The notes below the pieces were generated by a model, which made no database searches, had not been told where the DNA came from, and was given only the letters and a program-made list of their open reading frames with translations. A stretch of DNA of 64,000 nt. Source: Kiritimatiellia bacterium (GTDB lineage: Bacteria > Verrucomicrobiota > Kiritimatiellia > RFP12 > UBA1067). A program made the position numbers and the translations under genes. The number at the start of each line of letters is the position of its first letter. Positions within the stretch are counted from its first letter, which is position 1. The stretch is from positions 1 to 64,000 of the forward strand of contig JAFWKK010000038.1 in assembly GCA_017514235.1 (NCBI GenBank), written 5' to 3'. Of the stretch, positions 18,501-25,953 are shown piece by piece.

Positions 18501-21112
18501 GCCGCGCCCACGTACAGCTCCATCTGCTTGGCGGCGTCCGCGTTGCCGAGCGTGATGCCGCTGTTGACGCCGCGTCCATGCCCCGGCTTCAGCACGCCGC
18601 CGCGGAAGTACACCGCGCCCGACCCGACGTCGGTCGAACCCGCCGTGCCGGTGTGCGCCAGGTTCAAGCATGTGAGCGTTCCGCCGTTCAGGTACAGCTC
18701 CTGGCGTCCCGATATGGACTTGTTGCCCACCGTGAAGTTGTTGCCGCTGGTGCCGGCACACCGCACCTCGCCGCCGTTTATCTCGAACCGCCCTGGCGCA
18801 CTGCCGTTGGCGTCATTCGCATAGCCCATGGTGACGTAGCTGCAGCTGACGGTTCCGTCGTTGACCACAACCTTGTTCGTCGCACCAACGCCCGCACTCG
18901 TCCCTTGGTAGCCGACCATCAAGTAGGACGAAAGCGACAGCTCGCCACCATTGACCTCCAGCTCCGGCGAACAGGTCTGCTGCCCCGTCACATCAACGCC
19001 CATGGTCACGTGCGTGGCGTTGATCGCGCCGCCGTTGAGCGTCAGCTTCGGCCGCAGCATCGTACCCAGCGGCATCGTCGCCGGCAGGCCGTTGTAGTAG
19101 CCGATGTTGATCCCGTTCGCGAGTTTCAGCAAACCGTTGTTCATCACGAATTCGCCAAAGGTTTCCGTCGTGCCCGCCGTCTCCGTCGTGCGCGGCGAAA
19201 TGTCGAGAAGCGCGGCAGACTCGACCGTCGGCGCGTCCGCAGGGTCGTTTGCCGTGCCCACCACGATCCGGCCGTCCGAGACGTTCAAGGCTCCGAAGCC
19301 GGAGGTGCGGCCGTCGCCGTTCGGCTGCGGGACGTTGCCCGTGCCGTTCGTTTTCCATCCTGCCGACGTCTTGCCGAGCTGGAAGGAGCCGTTGCCCTTC
19401 AGGATCAGGTCTCCCGCGCCGCTCTTGCACATCGCGCCAGAGAGCGTGGCGCCGGACAGGATCGTCACGTCATTGTCAAGCTTCAGTTCGCCGCAATGAC
19501 CCGCGCCGCTGTCGATGGTGAGGCCGCCCACCGTCGTCGCCGCTCCCGTGTACCAGAGCGTGCCGGGGCCGATCACCCAGTCAAGCGCACCGCCAACGAA
19601 CGAGAGGTCGGAAATCTTCGTGGTGCCGCTGCCGGAGACGAGCGCGCCGCCGAAGCCGGAAAGATAGCCGCCCAGATCGACAGTGCCAGCGCCCGACTCG
19701 CTCGGGTTCGTGCGCAGCACATTGTCGCCCGTGATCGCCGCGCTCACCGTCTCCGTCTCGCCGCTCGCCGCCGCGATGTCCGTCGCAGCCGTTGCGCCAA
19801 CCGTCACCGTAAGCGAAGCCGTGTCGCCGTCCTGTGTCACGCCGAACGAATAGCGGACGCCGTCCGCCGCATTCGCCACCGTTGCGCTGCGAGCGAGCGC
19901 CGCAAGATCGCTTGCCGAGGCCGACGGAGCCGTCAGCAGCGTGTAGGTGCCCGCCGTCGTGAGCGGATCGCCCGTCACCGCCGTCGTGCTGTTCACGGTC
20001 ACGGTCTCCATAAGGTCGAACGCCACAGTCGTGCCGGGCACGAGCTCAAAGGCGTTCGCGGTTATGGAAAGGTTCTTGAGAAGCCTGAGCTTCGCTGTGC
20101 CGCTCTTCCCCGCCGCGCCGAGCGTCAACGAGGCGAATGTCTGGCTCGCGTCCGAAATCGCAAGCGAACCGCCCGGCTCCATCGTCACCGCGCTCGACGC
20201 CGGGAACGCACCCGTGCCAGTCAGCTCGAACACCGCCGTGTCCCCGATGCGCGTCGGCCCCGCCCACGCCTGCGGAACGGTGAAGCGGAAGCCCGCGCCG
20301 TTGGCCGCGGCTGTTCTCTTCGGATTGGGATAGAAGCTCACACCCTGCGGTTCTTCGCCCGGATGCGTATCCGCCGCCTCAAACGTCTTGTTGATGTTGA
20401 GGATGGCATCGTCCACGTTCGCGTCGGAGGCGACGCGGAACGACATGCCGCGCGTACCGATCTCGGCCTTCGTCACGTCGCTCTTGATCCAGTTCGCATG
20501 GCCGGCATAACGCAACTCGGCGATGCCGCCGTCGTAGAGGATGTTCATCGCCGTGTTCGCCTTCGTGGTATTCTTGAGGGTCGTATTGTTGCGGTAAATG
20601 CCGCCGTCGATGACCTTCAGGTTCGCCGTCACGTTTGGACGGCTATTGTTTATGGAGAAATTCGTCACGTCAAGGACGCCGTTGGAGCAGACCGTCACAT
20701 CCGCCGTGCTGGAAGCCGTCGTGTCGCCGTCGCCGCCGGCGGCAACGACCATGGGGCCGCCATTCTTGACTGTTCCTGCCGCCCCGTCTCCCTCGACCGC
20801 CCACAGCCTGCCGCCATTCGTGATGAAAACGCGGGAATCGTTGCCGGCATCGTCGCAGAGTCCGCAGCGCGTGCTGTTGACCCACACCTGCACGGTGCCG
20901 CCGTAGATTTCAAGGAATGTCGAGCTGTTCTGCCTGAGCTTGTCGCCGTTCTCGTCCAAGTAAGGAAGCCCGCTGCTGGCGTTGCGGCCCATCGCCATCG
21001 CGGTGCGGGCGTTGAGCCTGCCGCCGTACACACGGATGCCCGCCTCGGCCCTTCTCTGCGGCGTAGTGGAGGTGAACCCGTTCTTCACGCCAAGCATCAG
21101 CCACCCCGTCAC
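15599..21112 (-). CDS. Giant beta-strand-repeat (autotransporter-type) protein, downstream part
   Basis: About 1837 codons that appear to be the continuation of the frame ending at 21115, displaced by one base; no ribosome site or signal peptide precedes the nominal GTG. The sequence is a long run of parallel-beta-helix-like repeats with recurrent YGGT, NGGxL and GGEV turns and a typical autotransporter-associated strand motif near the end (LAGANTYNGDTYVAEGQLVI). No outer-membrane barrel follows. The C-terminal module carries SSWEVYVNGVKVEGL and ends GACLIIR, a pattern shared with other secreted proteins here. It is likely a surface or secreted adhesin or glycan-associated scaffold. Confidence 0.8.
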   Translation of the reverse strand: MTGWLMLGVKNGFTSTTPQRRAEAGIRVYGGRLNARTAMAMGRNASSGLPYLDENGDKLRQNSSTFLEIYGGTVQVWVNSTRCGLCDDAGNDSRVFITNGGRLWAVEGDGAAGTVKNGGPMVVAAGGDGDTTASSTADVTVCSNGVLDVTNFSINNSRPNVTANLKVIDGGIYRNNTTLKNTTKANTAMNILYDGGIAELRYAGHANWIKSDVTKAEIGTRGMSFRVASDANVDDAILNINKTFEAADTHPGEEPQGVSFYPNPKRTAAANGAGFRFTVPQAWAGPTRIGDTAVFELTGTGAFPASSAVTMEPGGSLAISDASQTFASLTLGAAGKSGTAKLRLLKNLSITANAFELVPGTTVAFDLMETVTVNSTTAVTGDPLTTAGTYTLLTAPSASASDLAALARSATVANAADGVRYSFGVTQDGDTASLTVTVGATAATDIAAASGETETVSAAITGDNVLRTNPSESGAGTVDLGGYLSGFGGALVSGSGTTKISDLSFVGGALDWVIGPGTLWYTGAATTVGGLTIDSGAGHCGELKLDNDVTILSGATLSGAMCKSGAGDLILKGNGSFQLGKTSAGWKTNGTGNVPQPNGDGRTSGFGALNVSDGRIVVGTANDPADAPTVESAALLDISPRTTETAGTTETFGEFVMNNGLLKLANGINIGYYNGLPATMPLGTMLRPKLTLNGGAINATHVTMGVDVTGQQTCSPELEVNGGELSLSSYLMVGYQGTSAGVGATNKVVVNDGTVSCSYVTMGYANDANGSAPGRFEINGGEVRCAGTSGNNFTVGNKSISGRQELYLNGGTLTCLNLAHTGTAGSTDVGSGAVYFRGGVLKPGHGRGVNSGITLGNADAAKQMELYVGAAGAKFDLTDWMSGGEDAALIDVRNKFLKDPDCAGDDGGLWFYGKGTAVLRSQMSGSTFTGPIRATDGMMIGLEDTFTDSRTKTFIIEEGSGLRASSIFMYVNHLTLGTAGGTKPVLLDFCADRANVGLIVSNDVSILSPVTVSFHRPGGACNTVGAQLGTYGVLYYPAALDSQIDLSKFVPNPQLPEVTMTFTKADSDYAATAAGMRMVKVTITAAASTTGTTWTGVANDGQWTTGGNWNGEAPDGRDAMAVFPAAGAGATVSVDTGVTVGRIALYGGDGTGYTFTGSPNFEHTDFKNAPGIVAESGTHTFAGGLVTEDTQARSNETTANGGRSGAIEVKAKTGSRVVIDGPVKMDAKRDLYINNPTSGGGTTVLNGDVDTANVRVQSGTLEMSDMSHLDGKTLTIGPGTFHYTGPAAATSAKIVTNPGDNSLAIASIIRIDDELTLTEKFDSQSASLMKSGPGALVFAQATGSSVTNRIGYGGANTSWNSTGADWYWPSNGDSLTKQGIGSLCVDEGEVVLAGGPDTIFHIANNGTGRDAFIGAQSRGWPYQTHKAALTVYSGTVKAPWVYLGHTFNHGKDASGHLIPTYAEYNQYGGNVSFATLCFCYDLSDFDTACQATANIYGGTLNVSGVMRFGQTYNKTGINPPHATMNMYGGTYNHTDTAGTKGTRMGYLGSKENGQKTLNRACDATLNMYGGEYNEIERIHMGCNATTSRLNLHGGVLKAENILLNTSTAGSYCFFAGGKAYLYWNGGVYAPVGTTAANQTLQGLTEALVSTNGAVVTTASLAGESYTVAQPLLHDPALAGVDGGFTKTGAKPLALAGANTYNGDTYVAEGQLVIPAGAAATALPPDSAVVVAPGAELVMEAGTQAGVGTLAVDMTKTYGTITGLAPARGGKLYLTSASGDVQRGLELPINISGNGQHIGRFSSWEVYVNGVKVEGLVPTVSGGKLVLDLPSGACLIIR

Positions 21113-21114
21113 AT

Positions 21115-22506
21115 CTACGTGCCGCCGTAGATTTCAAGGACGGCGTCCGTCTCCTGCTTGCCTTCGGGGTTGAGCGGATCGACCATCGTCCTGCCAATAT
21201 ACACGTCCATAAAGTCGCGGATGATCTTAAACGTGCCGCCGCCTTCGCCGAGCGCCAGCGTACCGTCGAAGATCGTGAACGTGCTGGAGTTGTCGCCGGG
21301 GATGCCGTTCGCACCGAAATCGGGCAGCGTCAGCCTGCCGAAGCCGCCCTTCTGGCAGATCGTCGTCGTCCTACCGCTGGCGCCGGGGATGCGCAGTGTG
21401 CCGGGACCCTTCTTCACAAAGGCACCGGTCGTATTCGAGAACGTGCCCGAAAGCGTCAGGTCGCCCGTGATGTCGAAGACCGTCGCCCGACGCGCAGCCG
21501 AGGGAGTGTTCCTCTCGATCACGACAGGACGGCTGAACTCGCCTTTGCCGCCCGTGTACTTGAACGTGGCGGCGTCGAGATGCAGCTCGCCGCCGACGCC
21601 GAGCGAACCCATGGCGGCGGCGGTGAGGTTATCGACCTCCAGAAGACCACCCGCGAGCGTCGTCGTGCCGTTGTACCAGTTGTTGGGTGCCATCTTCACG
21701 ATACCGCCGTCCGCCGCGTCGCGGTTCAGCTGCACGCTCACGTTTCCGCCGAACGCGGGGACGTTAGTTGTTACGTTATAGCCGGGCGCGATCAGCACGT
21801 CGGCGGCTGGCGGCGCAACCTCCGCGCCGCCCGCGAGCGACTTGCCGTTCACGTCAAAGAACTTGTTGCCCGTCAGACGATCCTTGATGCAGTACTTTCC
21901 GTCGCTCTTGCAGGGCCAGAGATCCATCACGATCTGTCCGTCCTCGTAGATCTGCATTGAGTAGAACTTCATTGAACTGCAGTCGCTGTTGCTCGTCAAG
22001 GTGTTGTTGGCGGCTTTGCTTGCGAAAATGGCAAGCGTACGTTTGGTCGTATTCGTCACCTGGACGGAATGGGTGTGAGAGCAAAGATAAGTGGAACCTT
22101 GCTGGACACATACATACCTTGACGGGATGTCGAGGATAAACGTCCTGCGGTCGGTCGTCGCCGCAGTGGCAGACGAAAGCGCCCACCAGCCGGCGTTGGC
22201 GTCGTTGTAGCAAGTGTAGGCGAGATTGCCAGCCCCGTTTATGTAGTGCTGGATGGCAGCGCTGCCAGCCTCACCCGTGATGCCAAACACGCGCTGCTGC
22301 ACCGTCGTTGTGTCAACAAAGGCATAGTCCACAACAATCTTTGTTCGTGGAGTCGGCTTGTAGCCAACATTGACGGTGTGGTTCTGCGTGCGGTCCGACT
22401 GCACGTACTCGACGTACACATCCTCCGCGAACGCCGACCCGATGGTGGCTACAGTAAACATCGCCGCGCCAAGTGCGCAAGCAGTTATGAACGACAAATT
22501 TTTCAT
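21115..22506 (-). CDS. Giant beta-strand-repeat protein, upstream part with signal peptide
   Basis: About 463 codons from the ATG giving MKNLSFITACALGAAMF (signal peptide ending SAFA), with AGAGG upstream. The first 200 mature residues form a LamG-like jelly-roll (YVEYVQSDRTQNHTVNVGY, then FDVNGKSLAGG), then beta-strand repeats begin. The frame stops at TAG right after AVLEIYGGT. Adding one base after ACG's first two bases would read LEIYGGTVDVTGWLML and join the next frame; LEIYGGTV also occurs intact elsewhere in the protein. So the full gene is 15599-22506, about 2300 residues, broken by a one-base deletion or a sequencing error. Confidence 0.8.
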   Translation of the reverse strand: MKNLSFITACALGAAMFTVATIGSAFAEDVYVEYVQSDRTQNHTVNVGYKPTPRTKIVVDYAFVDTTTVQQRVFGITGEAGSAAIQHYINGAGNLAYTCYNDANAGWWALSSATAATTDRRTFILDIPSRYVCVQQGSTYLCSHTHSVQVTNTTKRTLAIFASKAANNTLTSNSDCSSMKFYSMQIYEDGQIVMDLWPCKSDGKYCIKDRLTGNKFFDVNGKSLAGGAEVAPPAADVLIAPGYNVTTNVPAFGGNVSVQLNRDAADGGIVKMAPNNWYNGTTTLAGGLLEVDNLTAAAMGSLGVGGELHLDAATFKYTGGKGEFSRPVVIERNTPSAARRATVFDITGDLTLSGTFSNTTGAFVKKGPGTLRIPGASGRTTTICQKGGFGRLTLPDFGANGIPGDNSSTFTIFDGTLALGEGGGTFKIIRDFMDVYIGRTMVDPLNPEGKQETDAVLEIYGGT

Positions 22507-22540
22507 GCGTACAATCCTCTTTAAGTGCTTACAAGTCGTA

Positions 22541-22549
22541 AGTGTACCA
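22541..22549 (-). promoter_or_regulatory. Probable extended -10 promoter of the giant repeat gene
   Basis: The minus strand reads TGGTACACT, 34 nt before the ATG at 22506. It is a weaker match than the other boxes. Confidence 0.35.
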
Positions 22550-22699
22550 CAAGCCATCTTCTCCCGTCAAGGGGCACGCCAGCATCTGCTTAAATTCAAG
22601 GAATACAGCCTAATTGCCCTGTTGGCGGAAGGTGACGGCTGAACAGTCCACCTTGAACGGCGCGGCGGCCAGCTGGAGGTGCCGGTCCGACACGACGGA

Positions 22700-23698
22700 T
22701 CAGGCGATGCGATCGCCCCAGAACGGCACGACGGCGCGCACGCCCTCCTCCTCTGCGGCGGTCTTGCGGTCCAGCGCCGCGCTGAAGCTGCGACGGCCAG
22801 GATTGGTATGGGTCAGCTCCTGATGGTGCGACACGACGGCGAGACGCGGATGGAACGCCCGGATTCCCCTCACCGTCTCAGAATTCACCCACTCCTCACG
22901 CTTGTAGCATCCGCCCCAGCACCAGGCATGGTGTATCCACATGTCAGGCGTCCGCGCAGGGCGCAGGTTCTGCACGTCGTGGGTGTCGCCGCTGTGCAGG
23001 ATCGTGTAGTCGCCTACGTGCACCTCGACAGGCATCACGAACTTGCGCAGAATCGGGTTGTGGTCGCTTACGTAGGTGCGGACCGTCACGTCCTTGACGT
23101 CATACTTGCAATTGCCGTACGAATAGCCGCCCTGCGCACCCGCCAGCTTGCCGTTCACGATGTGGAGCGCCGCGCCGTAGTTGCACTCGAAGTTCTGGAA
23201 CACCGTCTTGTGTCGTCTGTCCATCGCCCTGTAGAACTCGCGGGTGTAGTGGTCGAGGTGGTTGTGCGAGATGATGGCGAAGTCCAGCTCGTCCGCGATC
23301 GTCGGAGCAAGACGGTGGCAGAGGTCTATCGAAAAGAGCGACTTGCGCGTCTTCACGATGACGCCCATGTTGTAGACGTACCAGACTGCGGGCGTGTCGC
23401 CGTCCACCTTCGTCCGGCGCATGTCGTCCACGACCTTGCGGAACGCCTCGTCGTAGCGGCGCAGGATCGGGTATTTCGCGTACTGCGCCTCGCACTCGGC
23501 GGCGGAGAGGCTGCTCCTGTTCGCCGACATGTTCTCGCCATAGACGAAATCCATGAACGCATCCGGCGGCAGGGCCTCGATTTCCTTCTGGATCGCATCA
23601 TAGTCGATCGGCGCATCTGCGGCGAAAGCTGACAGCCGCCCTTCCAGGGCGCACAATGCCGCACCTCCGCCAATGAAACCACGTCTCGTCAAATCCAT
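22700..23698 (-). CDS. Tat-exported metallo-beta-lactamase-fold hydrolase
   Basis: A 332-residue protein with a twin-arginine signal (MDLTRRGFIGGGAALCAL) and a strong AAGGAGGG ribosome site. The zinc motif ISHNHLDHY near residue 155 is the HxHxDH signature of the MBL fold, and ILHSGDTHDV near 245 supplies the later Asp and His. UlaG-like lactonases and phosphodiesterases share this outline. It follows the DUF4838 gene by 19 nt and is probably its operon partner. After the TGA stop the same frame stays open for 29 codons with ordinary-looking residues; this could be chance at this GC content. Confidence 0.75.
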   Translation of the reverse strand: MDLTRRGFIGGGAALCALEGRLSAFAADAPIDYDAIQKEIEALPPDAFMDFVYGENMSANRSSLSAAECEAQYAKYPILRRYDEAFRKVVDDMRRTKVDGDTPAVWYVYNMGVIVKTRKSLFSIDLCHRLAPTIADELDFAIISHNHLDHYTREFYRAMDRRHKTVFQNFECNYGAALHIVNGKLAGAQGGYSYGNCKYDVKDVTVRTYVSDHNPILRKFVMPVEVHVGDYTILHSGDTHDVQNLRPARTPDMWIHHAWCWGGCYKREEWVNSETVRGIRAFHPRLAVVSHHQELTHTNPGRRSFSAALDRKTAAEEEGVRAVVPFWGDRIA

Positions 23699-23717
23699 TT
23701 GCTGCCCTCCTTATGGT

Positions 23718-25934
23718 TTATGGCTCCACATATGCCAGCCGGGCGATGCGGATTTCGTCAGATTCCCTGGAACCGGGGAAGAACGCAGGCCCCGTAAACT
23801 TGACGAGCGCCTTCACCTCGAACTCGTTGCCGTTCATGCCTGGCAGGCAGGCGGGCACCTGCACCGTCCACTTGCGCGTGAAGTAGGTGAAGAAGCCCTG
23901 CTCGGGCAGCTTCACGCGTCCCGCGCTGTACCAGCGGTAACCTTCGCCAAGCGGCTTCTCCCACTTCTTCTTGAGAACGGTCTTCTTGGCGATGGGGTCA
24001 TACACGCCGATCTCGAACGGCAGGCGGTAGTACCCCTCCCTGTCCTTGTCCGTCACCTTGATGCGCGTGACCAGGTCGCCGCCTGAAAGCGGGTCGCCGA
24101 TCTCGATGTCCTTCACAATGTCGATGGCTGACTTTTCGTGGTTCTCGCTAGACTGGTCATCGGTAGGGATGTCGAAGAACGGCTTGTCCGAGACGCCCTT
24201 CTCCGGCGGATGCTTGCCGCCGAACTTGGCGCGGAAGTCCGCCAGCCGTCCGAAGCTCAGGTAGGCGCGCGCCACGCGGTCCTCGCGCTTCCTGTCGCCC
24301 TTTGCGAGCGCAGCGGCCTCGTCGAAAAGACGCTTGACCTCCGCAAGGTCGCCGTTGGAGAAGAAGCTGAACTCGCCCATGGACGGGAACCAGCGGATGA
24401 ACGCCTTCTTCTCGCGGCGGCGGCGGTCCAGCAGCTTGCGCGCCTCAAGCACCTTTGCGCCCGCCGCACCGTAGTAACGCATCATGAAGTCCTCGATCAT
24501 GCCCGTCGTGTCCTGGAACGGATCTTCCAGCATCTTGCGCAGAAGGTAGAACTTCAGCTCGTACATGTCGGACTGGTCGAAGTACTCCTGTTCGATGAGG
24601 AATCCCTTCACGCCGTTCTCGGCGTAGAAGCGGTATTTCTCCGGGATGTAGAACTCGCTCGGGAACGGATAGCCCTTCAGCTTGTGGTAGACGACGGCGT
24701 ATTCCCAGACGTAAAGGTGCTTCGTGTAGTCCTTCCACGCGATCACCTGGTCATGCATGAACTTGTTGTCGGGATCGAGGATTCCAGTCGCCATGTTCTG
24801 CGTCGTGTTGCAGAGCCGCACGATCACGTTGTCAGCCGCCGCCACGCCGTTGGACGGCACAGGCTCGGTGAGATGGTAGGCGAGCGTCGAGAAGAGCAGG
24901 TCCGGATGCGCCTTGGCCGCCTTCTCCACCGTCGCGTTCACGAACTTGAGCATCAGTCCGGTATGGCCGCACTTCGCCCGCTCTGCCGCGCAGGACTGAC
25001 ACTTGCAGAACTTCATCGTTCCGTCGTTCTGGGAAATGTCGTAGATGCGCGGCGCGGCAAGCCCCTTCGCCGCCGCGTCAGCAGAGCCCTTCGCGATGTA
25101 GTCCTCAAGACGGCGCGCAAACTCGTCCGCAAGCCCCGGACACGTCAGGCACAGCTGCCCCTGATGATCGCCGCCGATGCGTTCTCCATCCCAGAGCGAA
25201 TACCATTCCGGATGTTCCTTGCCGTACTTGGAGAACGGGACGTACCTGTCCCAAGTATGAGCGAGATGCGGCGGTCCGTAGGTGAACGCGCCGCCGAGCG
25301 CGAGCGGAATCGGCGAGTTGCCGTTGTCGTTCAGCCGGTTGCGGACGGCCGTGCGGGGGTCGGGCTTTCCGTCAGAAGGATACGAGCGGTAGATGTTGCG
25401 GCACTCGAAGAACGGCTTGCCGCGCCTGTCGAGGACGCCGAACACAAGCGGCTTCGGCGACGGCACGTCCTCATCGTCGTCACCCCACCACCTCACGCCG
25501 CACTCGTCTTCGAGGAAGTGATAGACCGCATACAGCGTGCCGCGCGTTCCGCCGCCCGCAAGGACGACATTCCGTCCGAACGACTTGATGCGCCATTCCT
25601 CGTCCTTGAACGATTCGAACGGCAATCCCTGCTCGCGCGCAAAAGTCGTGTCGCCAACATGAAACGTCGCGCCGGCCAGTCCTTCGACCGTCAGGCGGTT
25701 CCCGCCAAGGCACAAGCCAAGGTAATGCTCCAGCTCCGCCGCCGCCGTCTTCTCCCACGGCTTAGGCGCATCAGGCAGCGCGATGCGAAACGCCGGCCGA
25801 GCCTCCGCATCCGCAGCGGCAGGGCGGCAACGGGTTCCCTCGCCACCGCATCCCACCAGCACCGCACAGGGCAGGAATGCCAGCGCACTCACTGCCAGAC
25901 ATCTCATCTTCTTCACCGTAAACATACCTTTCAT
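23718..25934 (-). CDS. DUF4838 lipoprotein, putative glycan-acting
   Basis: A 738-residue lipoprotein; the lipobox LVGC lies near residue 30 from this ATG. A later ATG (MRCLAVSALAF) would give a 20-residue signal and may be the true start. The N-terminal part resembles the non-catalytic beta domain of GH20/GH67-type enzymes (ELEHYLGLCLGG). The middle has ISQNDGTMKFCKCQSC, typical of DUF4838, with a TIM-barrel-like region; a beta domain closes it. DUF4838 proteins occur in glycan-utilisation loci of PVC and Bacteroidota bacteria; their activity is not established. It lies 20 nt after the discoidin/PA14 gene. Confidence 0.75.
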   Translation of the reverse strand: MKGMFTVKKMRCLAVSALAFLPCAVLVGCGGEGTRCRPAAADAEARPAFRIALPDAPKPWEKTAAAELEHYLGLCLGGNRLTVEGLAGATFHVGDTTFAREQGLPFESFKDEEWRIKSFGRNVVLAGGGTRGTLYAVYHFLEDECGVRWWGDDDEDVPSPKPLVFGVLDRRGKPFFECRNIYRSYPSDGKPDPRTAVRNRLNDNGNSPIPLALGGAFTYGPPHLAHTWDRYVPFSKYGKEHPEWYSLWDGERIGGDHQGQLCLTCPGLADEFARRLEDYIAKGSADAAAKGLAAPRIYDISQNDGTMKFCKCQSCAAERAKCGHTGLMLKFVNATVEKAAKAHPDLLFSTLAYHLTEPVPSNGVAAADNVIVRLCNTTQNMATGILDPDNKFMHDQVIAWKDYTKHLYVWEYAVVYHKLKGYPFPSEFYIPEKYRFYAENGVKGFLIEQEYFDQSDMYELKFYLLRKMLEDPFQDTTGMIEDFMMRYYGAAGAKVLEARKLLDRRRREKKAFIRWFPSMGEFSFFSNGDLAEVKRLFDEAAALAKGDRKREDRVARAYLSFGRLADFRAKFGGKHPPEKGVSDKPFFDIPTDDQSSENHEKSAIDIVKDIEIGDPLSGGDLVTRIKVTDKDREGYYRLPFEIGVYDPIAKKTVLKKKWEKPLGEGYRWYSAGRVKLPEQGFFTYFTRKWTVQVPACLPGMNGNEFEVKALVKFTGPAFFPGSRESDEIRIARLAYVEP

Positions 25935-25953
25935 CAAGCATGTGAAACGCTTC

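Noticed and set aside
16838..21130. A 1430-codon open frame on the plus strand opposite the giant repeat gene
   Set aside because: It is very rich in Arg, His and Ala, has no ribosome site, signal or domain, and mirrors the codon pattern of the GC-rich gene on the other strand. It is a shadow frame.
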